Shown here one piece after another: positions 50,044-55,471 of a DNA stretch of 55,471 nt. Source of the DNA: an uncultured Clostridia bacterium (lineage in GTDB: Bacteria > Bacillota > Clostridia > Christensenellales > Aristaeellaceae); assembly GCA_934621485.1 (NCBI GenBank), contig CAKTUS010000009.1, forward strand, positions 1 to 55,471, read 5' to 3'. Position 1 is the first letter of the stretch. Each line of letters begins with the position of its first letter. The translations under genes were made by a program, and so were the position numbers. Below the pieces are notes generated by a model, which was not told the DNA's origin, searched no databases, and saw nothing but the letters and a program-made list of their open reading frames with translations.

Positions 50044-50625
50044 ATGAATCACTTTTTCGCTTATCTGGACCGTATGCGTCTGATTCGCCGTTGGGGGCTA
50101 ATGCGCAACACCTTTCCGGAAAACGACATGGAGCACAGCATGCAAACGGCGTTGATTGCTCATGGGCTGGCCGTGCTGGGAAAGCGCCGCCATCAGCGGG
50201 ATATCGCTCCTGAGCGGGTCGTTCTGCTGGCGCTGTATCATGACGTGAGCGAGGTCATCACAGGCGACCTGCCTACCCCTGTGAAGTACAAAAGCCCTGT
50301 CATTCAGGATGCTTACCGGGGAATTGAAAACGCTGCCCGAAAACAATTGCTGGATATGCTTCCGGAAGATATGCAGGCTGATTTTCATCCCTATATTACC
50401 CCCGACGAAAGCAGCTATGAGTGGCGGCTGGTAAAGGCGGCGGACCGCATCAGCGCCTACCTGAAATGCGTGGAAGAGGAAAAGATGGGCAATCGCGATT
50501 TTGCGCAGGCCAAAATTACCATCCAGGACAGCATCAATCAGAATGTGCTGCCTGAAGTACATGAGTTTATGCGGGAGTTTGTGCCAAGCTTTAGCTTGTC
50601 TCCAGACGATTTGAGCCGGTTGTAA
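50044..50625 (+). CDS. yfbR: YfbR-family 5'-deoxynucleotidase (HD domain)
   Basis: The product is 193 aa from ATG 50044 (GGGAGG upstream). It matches YfbR closely in motif order: RRWGLMRNTFPENDMEHSMQ (metal His), ALYHDVSEVITGDLPTPVKY (the HD pair) and the later Asp in LVKAADRISAYLKC. By family it dephosphorylates dNMPs (dAMP, dUMP, dCMP) and so tunes deoxynucleotide pools. It is soluble and cytosolic. Confidence 0.9.
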   Translation: MNHFFAYLDRMRLIRRWGLMRNTFPENDMEHSMQTALIAHGLAVLGKRRHQRDIAPERVVLLALYHDVSEVITGDLPTPVKYKSPVIQDAYRGIENAARKQLLDMLPEDMQADFHPYITPDESSYEWRLVKAADRISAYLKCVEEEKMGNRDFAQAKITIQDSINQNVLPEVHEFMREFVPSFSLSPDDLSRL

Positions 50626-50630
50626 ATCCG

Positions 50631-51053
50631 CACAACAGCCTTCCCTGAACTGGGAAGGCTCTGACTGTCGAAAACCCGGGTGGTTCGAAGGGCCGCAGCC
50701 CTCCGATTTCCATTGCGAACCCGGCGGCGTGTACGTCTGGTTTGGCAACCTGCGCAGCAAGGCTCAGGTTGCTGAAAAAGTGAAGGTGCAGGAGGCAGTG
50801 CCTCCTGCCGGGGGGAGGGGCGGAGCCCCTAAGTCTTATGCCGCAGCGCTTTCCCCGCGAAGCGCAGCTTCTGGGCGACGGCGGCCAATCAGGGATTTTT
50901 CGACAGTCTGAGCCTTGCGCAGCGGGGCTTTCCTTGCGCGCTTCGCCGCCATGCGAGTAGTCAAAGCACGCCTCTCGGCAGAAAAGGCCCGCCGCCAGGC
51001 GAGCTTTTTTGACGGGCTGACAACAGCCTTCCCTGAACTGGGAAGGCTGTTGT
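50631..51053 (-). repeat. Long interspersed repeat, copy B, between identical hairpins
   Basis: A 29-bp sequence (ACAACAGCCTTCCCTGAACT, then GGGAAGGCT) occurs identically at 50632-50660 and 51020-51048. The right copy extends to a 14-bp stem (51020-51053). Between them is a full-length element in reverse orientation. Read on the minus strand it goes CCCGTCAAAAAAGCTCGCC, GAAAGCCCCGCTGCGCAAGG, CTCAGACTGTCGAAAAATCC, GGGGCTCCGCCCCT, GCAGGAGGCACTGCCTCCTG, ACGTACACGCCGCCGGGTTC and ends GGGTTTTCGACAGTCAGAG. The inner type 2 module is bounded by related GCGCAGC-containing hairpins (50746-50771 and 50911-50929). Confidence 0.85.
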
Positions 51054-51071
51054 GATATGAGCCTTTCGGCT

Positions 51072-51281
51072 TTAACGCTTTTCGTTCAATCCCAAGATAT
51101 CGTCCGCAGAAACATGATAAAACTTGCATAAGGTAATGAGATGCCGGATAGGCAAGCCATTCACACCGTTTTCATAACGGGAATAAACCTGCTGGGTGGT
51201 ATTCAACAAATGAGCAATATCCGTTTGTTTTAAGTCTCGTTCTTCCCGCAGGATGCGCAAGTTTTCATAATAAGGCCTCAT
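51072..51281 (-). CDS. Small XRE-family HTH regulator
   Basis: The product is 69 aa from ATG 51281 (GGGAG 9 bp upstream; ATG 51287 is also possible). It is a single Cro/C1-type helix-turn-helix: NLRILREERDLKQTDIAHLL, then TTQQVYSRYENGVNGLPIRH and a third segment ending in SADDILGLNEKR. It binds DNA and has no effector domain. It is flanked by repeat copies B and F and transcribed alone. Targets are unknown. Confidence 0.88.
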   Translation of the reverse strand: MRPYYENLRILREERDLKQTDIAHLLNTTQQVYSRYENGVNGLPIRHLITLCKFYHVSADDILGLNEKR

Positions 51282-51317
51282 ATGCATCAACTCCCATATG
51301 TATATCAATGCGCATTT

Positions 51318-51346
51318 ATTATACCTATTATTCCCAAAATATACAA
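51318..51346 (-). promoter_or_regulatory. Promoter of the XRE regulator
   Basis: On the minus strand: TTGTAT (51346-51341), a 17-bp spacer, TATAAT (51323-51318), in a distinctly AT-rich stretch. Confidence 0.75.
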
Positions 51347-51444
51347 GTATTTATCATTGATTTGGTGTAAGAAAAGAAGAGAAAAGCCGTTGTTTGCAAC
51401 AAACTTTATGCTTTTTTAACATGTTTTCTTTCCATCCCCTTTTA

Positions 51445-51638
51445 GACCGTGCTTTTCACACAGCCCCAGCCTGTCAAAAAAACAATGGCGCATGCGCACA
51501 GACGAATATCTCTGCGCTGGTTTGCGGAAAAAACATGATGCACAAGGCTTTGGGGCTCCACCCCTAAAACCCCGGCAGAAGGCAGCGTCTTCCCCACCTC
51601 TTTTTTTAACAAAACGAGGCTGCGCTTTTCGCACAGCC
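51445..51638 (+). repeat. Standalone type 2 repeat, copy F, between related hairpins
   Basis: The left hairpin GACCGTGC-TTTTC-ACACAGCC (51445-51465) and the right one GGCTGCGC-TTTTC-GCACAGCC (51618-51638) share 18 of 22 positions including the next base. Between them is a type 2 module without type 1: CCAGCCTGTCAAAAAAACAA, AAGGCTTTGGGGCTCCACCC, the stem GCAGAAGGC / GTCTTC (51575-51592) and the end ACCTCTTTTTTTAAC. The stem carries an A-T pair where copy E has G-C. Confidence 0.72.
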
Positions 51639-51639
51639 C

Positions 51640-52130
51640 AAACTACCGCCCCCTTTTATGAGTGGCCACGAGCCTCGCCACGCCGTTTGGCAGAGAAAAT
51701 GCCAGGCTTATGGCCGACGCTATCATCATTGGTATCGTCAGGCCCTTTCCGCATTGTCAATTGACGGCTTGCTGTCGCGCCATCTCATGTTCTGACAAAG
51801 CGAAGGCCCAGTGGTCATAGCCCCGCGGTGTTTCCAGGCGGGGCGCGAAACAAGTACAGGCTCCGTCATTCCTCCCTACGACACTGGAGTAACCGGTTTT
51901 CTTGGATGTCTCCGCTTGGTCAACGCTCGAGTTTTCACCCAGTCTGCGGAGACCGGAAAAGCTCACTTTTGTTTCTCGCGGCAGCAGAGGGCCTAAAGGC
52001 TTACAAAGTCCGCCTGTCTGCAAATCCGCAGCAGGAATCGCCCAGGCAAAGCATACGCTGAAGCCATGTTTTTCAAGTTTCCGGTTTCCCCTGCATGCTA
52101 AAAAGCTGCCGCAAAGGTCCTGTATGATTC
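51640..52130. other. Gene-free spacer, no feature recognised
   Basis: No convincing coding region on either strand. GTTTTCACCCAGTCTGCGGA near 51932 and TGTCTGCAAATCCGCAGCAG near 52014 hint at eroded repeat pieces, but I cannot assign them. Confidence 0.3.
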
Positions 52131-52140
52131 CACAAGAAAA

Positions 52141-52183
52141 AAGAGCGGTATACAAAGCTCCTTTCTCTTCGTATACCGCTCTT
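52141..52183 (-). terminator. Terminator of the OadB/OadG gene group
   Basis: A 13-bp perfect stem, AAGAGCGGTATAC / GTATACCGCTCTT, with a 17-nt loop. It has six U on the minus strand and five T on the plus strand, so it is probably bidirectional. Confidence 0.88.
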
Positions 52184-52225
52184 TTTCCAGCAACGCTTCA
52201 AACCATTTTGAAAAACAACCGCCGC

Positions 52226-52711
52226 TTACAGGCTTTCCATACGGGAAATGCGGTTATCGTTGCTAAAAACGCGCACCTGCATTCCCAAAGAAAACTCCGG
52301 ATTGGGTTTTTGTGCGTCCCAATAAAACAGCCGGTCATCCTCAGGGGCGTTTTTCTCGCCCACATTTAGCAGCACAGCGTGAAACGGTAGGCCGTTTCGA
52401 TCGCAGATGTCCTCGCTAAAGGCCTTCAGCACGCCTTCTGTTTGGCGCATACGGCCATGCAGCATCTCCTGTACGCAATTGCGATAGGCTTTGGCAGGCC
52501 GTATCGAAAGCCCATATTGGAAAAGCGCATACCCGCCTCCGAAAATGGTAAGCAGGGCGCTGAGCATCCACGCGGCGTCGCTGCGCCGCATACGTCCGGC
52601 CACAAACACCGCAATCGCCACTGCAAGCAGCAACAGCGTCGGAATCGCCGCCGCAAGCCGCTTTTTTTTCAGTTGCAGCTGCACCTGCCGCAACTCTTCC
52701 TGCGTGTACAT
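52226..52711 (-). CDS. Membrane protein of unknown function
   Basis: The product is 161 aa. A charged N-terminal helix (TQEELRQVQLQLKKKR) is followed by two adjacent membrane helices (AIPTLLLLAVAIAVFVAG and AWMLSALLTIFGGGYALFQY) and a soluble domain of ~95 residues (KAFSEDICDRNGLPFHAVLL, DDRLFYWDAQ, MQVRVFSNDNRI) that looks beta-rich. I do not recognise it. It lies 12 bp after the OadG-like gene and ends the unit, so it may be an accessory of the sodium pump or simply co-transcribed. Confidence 0.72.
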   Translation of the reverse strand: MYTQEELRQVQLQLKKKRLAAAIPTLLLLAVAIAVFVAGRMRRSDAAWMLSALLTIFGGGYALFQYGLSIRPAKAYRNCVQEMLHGRMRQTEGVLKAFSEDICDRNGLPFHAVLLNVGEKNAPEDDRLFYWDAQKPNPEFSLGMQVRVFSNDNRISRMESL

Positions 52712-52723
52712 CCCAAAGCCCTC

Positions 52724-52882
52724 CTACTGCTCATCCTTGGGATGTATTCTCTGCATGAGCTTAATGGTCAGGAAAAACAGCCCCAATACCAGAAAAACGC
52801 CCAACAAACCCATCACCGTTACCAAAAGGCCCTTTGTCATCAGCGGCAAAGAAACCAGACCGGAAGTTTGTACCAAATCCAT
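52724..52882 (-). CDS. OadG-like small subunit of a sodium-pumping decarboxylase
   Basis: This 52-aa protein has one membrane helix (LLVTVMGLLGVFLVLGLFFL) preceded by MTKG and followed by the cytosolic tail TIKLMQRIHPKDEQ. Size, topology and position immediately after an OadB gene match the gamma subunit, which holds the alpha and beta subunits together. The start is ATG 52882 with GAGGGATTAGG upstream. It is shorter than most OadG proteins and lacks their long Pro/Ala-rich tail. Confidence 0.75.
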   Translation of the reverse strand: MDLVQTSGLVSLPLMTKGLLVTVMGLLGVFLVLGLFFLTIKLMQRIHPKDEQ

Positions 52883-52913
52883 CCTAATCCCTCTTTTCGT
52901 TTCTTGCTTGTTG

Positions 52914-54134
52914 TTACCAAATACCGCCCAGCATCATGCTAACCAGGGTAATCACCATGCCGCCCGCAACAATGGAGCCCAGCTGGCCAGACACGTTCGC
53001 GCTGATGGACTGCATCAGGATAAAGTTATACGGGTCTTCTTCCTTCGCCATTTTCTGAATCACGCGAGCGCTCATGGGGAAAGCCGAAATGCCCGCCGCG
53101 CCAATCATGGGGTTAATCTTGTTCTTGCGGAACAAATTGAGGAATTTGGCAAACAGCACGCCGCCAGCCGTATCAAACACAAAGGCAAACAGGCCCAGCG
53201 CCAAAATCAGCAGCGTGTCCATGCGCAGAAAATTCTTCGCCACCATGGTGCCGCCAATGGTGATACCCAGCAAAATGGTTACCAGGTTGGCCAGCTCGTT
53301 TTGAGCGGTTTTGCTCAGGCGTTCCAGCACGCCACATTCCCGAATCAGGTTGCCAAACATCAGGCTGCCTACCAGGGGCGCGCTCATGGGCACAATGATT
53401 CCTGCAACAGCCGTTACGATGATGGGGAACAAAATCAGCGCCAGCTTGGAAGCCCGCTCCTCGGTATAGGTCATGCGGATGGTGCGCTCCTTTTTGCTGG
53501 TAAGAGCACGAATGACCGGAGGCTGGATGACGGGAACCAGCGACATATAGCTGTAGGCAGCCACGCTGATGGGGGCCATGTAATCCTTCAGGTTGAAGTG
53601 GTTGGCCACATACAGGGTGGTAGGGCCGTCCGCCGCGCCAATGATGCCGATGGCGGAAGCCAGACGCAGAATCAGGCCGTCGTTGCCCGCCGTTTCCGGA
53701 AGCACAATGGGAATCAGCCACAGGGAAACCAGGAACGTGGCAAAAATGCCAAACTGGGCTGCCGCGCCAAAGAAAATCATGCTGGGATCCTTCAGCAGGG
53801 GCGAAAAGTCAATCATCGCGCCCACGCCAATGAAAATCAGAATGGGAAACAGTTCATTGGCAATGCCGGCGTTAAACAGCACGCTTAGAAAGCCGTTCTC
53901 CCCCAGCGCACTGGCAGCGGCTGTGCCGGTTACGGCGTCTATCACCGGCGGCAGATTGGCCAAAATAGCGCCAAAGCCAATGGGCAGCAGCAGCGCAGGC
54001 TCGTAGTCTTTTCGAATGGCCAGGTAAATCAGGGTGCCGGCGATCACGAACATTGCCAGCGTTTTGAGTCCTTCGGCGGAAAACAGGTATGTTACGCCGG
54101 AAAACAGTTCTGCCAGGATTGCCATGATATCCAA
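52914..54134 (-). CDS. Sodium ion-translocating decarboxylase beta subunit (OadB type)
   Basis: The product is 406 aa. A TTG at 54134 is chosen because AGGAGG lies 7 bp upstream; the ATG at 54125 is the alternative. It is a polytopic carrier with the family hallmarks: IGVGAMIDFSPLLKDPSMIF, the Na+-site Asp in IGIIGAADGPTTLYVAN, VIQPPVIRALTSKKER and NPMIGAAGISAFPMSARVIQ. It couples decarboxylation of a biotin-bound carboxyl group to outward Na+ transport in oxaloacetate, methylmalonyl-CoA or glutaconyl-CoA decarboxylases. The alpha/carboxyltransferase and biotin subunits are not in the window, so the substrate is open. Confidence 0.93.
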   Translation of the reverse strand: MDIMAILAELFSGVTYLFSAEGLKTLAMFVIAGTLIYLAIRKDYEPALLLPIGFGAILANLPPVIDAVTGTAAASALGENGFLSVLFNAGIANELFPILIFIGVGAMIDFSPLLKDPSMIFFGAAAQFGIFATFLVSLWLIPIVLPETAGNDGLILRLASAIGIIGAADGPTTLYVANHFNLKDYMAPISVAAYSYMSLVPVIQPPVIRALTSKKERTIRMTYTEERASKLALILFPIIVTAVAGIIVPMSAPLVGSLMFGNLIRECGVLERLSKTAQNELANLVTILLGITIGGTMVAKNFLRMDTLLILALGLFAFVFDTAGGVLFAKFLNLFRKNKINPMIGAAGISAFPMSARVIQKMAKEEDPYNFILMQSISANVSGQLGSIVAGGMVITLVSMMLGGIW

Positions 54135-54174
54135 GGGGGCTCCTCCTCTCGCAGTAACGGGAATGGTGTATGTC

Positions 54175-55377
54175 TCAACGCGACCATTTTCGCGTATTGA
54201 GCGTCTGCGGGGCAATGCCGGGCATCATGGTCACGCTGCGGTTCTTCACCACATTGAGCACCAAACCGATACCGGCCATATTGGTAACCAGGTTGCTGCC
54301 CCCGTAGCTAAGGAAGGGCAGCGGGATGCCCGTTACCGGCATCAACCCAGTGGTCATGCCCACGTTTTCAAATACGTGGAACAGCATCATGGCCATAACG
54401 CCGATGATGACCATCTGCCCAAAGCGGTCCAGGGTGTAGCGGGCCAGATACAGCATACGCAGAATGATCAGCAAATAGGTCAGCACCACCAGAATACAGC
54501 CCACAAAGCCAAAGGCTTCGCCTATGGTGGAAAAGATGAAGTCCGTCCAGTCCTCCGGCACATAATCCAGCTGACTGAAAGAACCCTGCACAAAGGTTCC
54601 GCGTCCATGAAGCCCGCCGGATCCAATGGCAATCTTGGAATTGTTCACCTGATAGGTGGCTCCCTCGTCCACCAGTTCCGGATTAAGGAAGCTCAGAATA
54701 CGGGTCAAACGGTAGTTGCTGGAGCCGCTGGCCATCATGTAGGCATACAGCAGCGCAAGGGCAATTACGCCCAGCGCCGCAATAGCTCCCATCGTTTTCA
54801 CCCGCAGGCCGCCAAAATACATCATCACTGCAAACACGAAAACCATAACCATCACGGAGCCCATTTCGCCCTGCAGCAGCGTCAGCATCCAGGGGATGCC
54901 CATCAGCACGCCCAGGCGCAGAAAGCTTTGGAAGTTGCTTAGCGGGTCGGTTTCGCTTTCCAGGTACTTGGCCGTTACAATGATACAGGCCAGCTTGACA
55001 AACTCGGAAGGCTGGATGGTATAGCCCCAAATCAAGTCCGTCCAGGCTTTCACGCCCTGCGCCTGGTTAGATACCAGCGTTACCAGCAGCAATCCGCAGG
55101 CCACATAGTAGAATAGCGTGGAGCGCCGGCGAATGAATTCATAGGGAAAATACGTAATAACGCCGACCACAATGGGAGCGATGAAAAAGAATATCGCCTG
55201 GCGCAAACCATAGTACGACGCCACAATGTAGTTAAACAGCGTATCTTCCGCCTCAGAGGAGGTGGAAAAGGTGGCAACGGACACACATAGCACGCCAAAA
55301 GCCGCCAGGCCAAACACCATCAGGGCAAGCGGCAGGTCAAAATGCGCTCGAGACCGTCGCGATTCGTTCACCATCAT
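54175..55377 (-). CDS. rodA: Rod shape-determining peptidoglycan polymerase RodA (FtsW/RodA/SpoVE family)
   Basis: The product is 400 aa with about ten membrane helices. SEDS-family signatures: the YTIQPSEFVKLACIIVTAKY block, LLQGEMGSVMV with the conserved acidic residue, YQVNNSKIAIGSGGLHGRGT, YVPEDWTDFIFSTIGEAFGF, GMTTGLMPVTGIPLPFLSYG and GGSNLVTNMAGIGL. It polymerises lipid II into glycan strands with a class B penicillin-binding protein. The fragment just upstream looks like the end of such a partner, which supports RodA over FtsW or SpoVE. Confidence 0.9.
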   Translation of the reverse strand: MMVNESRRSRAHFDLPLALMVFGLAAFGVLCVSVATFSTSSEAEDTLFNYIVASYYGLRQAIFFFIAPIVVGVITYFPYEFIRRRSTLFYYVACGLLLVTLVSNQAQGVKAWTDLIWGYTIQPSEFVKLACIIVTAKYLESETDPLSNFQSFLRLGVLMGIPWMLTLLQGEMGSVMVMVFVFAVMMYFGGLRVKTMGAIAALGVIALALLYAYMMASGSSNYRLTRILSFLNPELVDEGATYQVNNSKIAIGSGGLHGRGTFVQGSFSQLDYVPEDWTDFIFSTIGEAFGFVGCILVVLTYLLIILRMLYLARYTLDRFGQMVIIGVMAMMLFHVFENVGMTTGLMPVTGIPLPFLSYGGSNLVTNMAGIGLVLNVVKNRSVTMMPGIAPQTLNTRKWSR

Positions 55378-55392
55378 GGAAGAAAAACCACC

Positions 55393-55471
55393 TCACAATC
55401 CCGTTTCGGTTTGCTTTTTGCGGCCAAACCATTTACGCCGCTTTTTGGGGAAGGGAGGCATGGGCACATAC
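55393..55471 (-). CDS. C-terminal tail of an upstream gene, possibly a class B penicillin-binding protein
   Basis: About 25 codons are visible, running in from the right edge and ending at TGA 55395-55393. The tail is Pro-rich then very basic (VPMPPFPKKRRKWFGRKKQT). Such basic tails are common on PBP2/MrdA homologues, which typically precede rodA. The identity is inferred only from this and from the position 15 bp before rodA. Confidence 0.45.
   Translation of the reverse strand, partial: YVPMPPFPKKRRKWFGRKKQTETGL

Noticed and set aside
771..51638. CRISPR array as an explanation of the repeats
   Set aside because: Copies are 150-400 bp, unequal in length, in both orientations and spread over 50 kb; no short regular repeat-spacer pattern.

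Overview
The window is high-GC, gene-dense chromosomal DNA from an anaerobic, endospore-forming member of the Clostridia, probably a gut-type Oscillospiraceae or Christensenellales-like lineage. The sporulation amidase SpoIIP at the left edge, the single-chain glycyl-tRNA synthetase, a glycyl radical enzyme with its activase, sodium-pump decarboxylase subunits and many strong AGGAGG-type ribosome binding sites support this. I found no rRNA, tRNA, CRISPR array, prophage or transposase gene. Nearly every promoter I could place is sigma-A-like with a 17-bp spacer.

Layout. 1-8.4 kb (+): the tail of spoIIP, then a likely operon yerC-pcrA-ligA-(cytosolic BMP-domain protein)-(metallophosphoesterase). 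8.5-9.7 kb (+): two small secreted proteins. 9.8-15.4 kb (-): a five-gene operon of two Gfo/Idh/MocA dehydrogenases, a cupin, a glycyl-radical activase and a glycyl radical enzyme, with a divergent regulator (15.6-16.7 kb) whose LacI-like sensor precedes its HTH. 16.9-20.8 kb (+): pyruvate kinase, an Rrf2/IscR-type regulator and a 3-hydroxyacyl-CoA dehydrogenase. 21.2-24.0 kb (+): two polytopic membrane proteins followed by a membrane-anchored M20 peptidase. 24.4-35.6 kb (-): a tightly overlapped operon coding for a YhfZ-type regulator, nitrogenase-like NifD-, NifK/E- and NifH-type proteins, a complete peptide/nickel-type ABC importer, a NifB-like radical SAM protein and YqeG. 35.8-46.6 kb (+): an alkaline-phosphatase-superfamily hydrolase, an esterase, and an ABC importer operon containing a second phosphatase-superfamily protein, a GH2 glycosidase and an ArsR-type regulator. 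47-50.6 kb: LysM protein, glyS (-), a small conserved-looking protein and YfbR. 51-55.5 kb (-): small XRE regulator, OadG/OadB-type sodium-pump subunits, RodA and the tail of a probable penicillin-binding protein.

The strongest candidate for an undescribed system is the nitrogenase-like operon. Its reductase NifH-like protein keeps both Fe-S cysteines, its component-1-like pair keeps five cluster-type cysteines plus the apparent cofactor-ligand cysteine, and NifB-like and importer genes are translationally chained to them. The best-known parallel is the NifB-dependent methylthio-alkane reductase. The substrate here is unknown, and the importer probably supplies it or a cofactor.

A second striking signal is non-coding. 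At least seven intergenic spacers hold related GC-rich repeat modules. In several, the repeat lies between two copies of a locus-specific terminator-like hairpin (25 of 25 and 29 of 29 identical bases in the two cleanest cases). In the long copies one module appears to be nested inside the hairpin of the other. This looks like two small mobile-element families that target and duplicate transcription-terminator hairpins.
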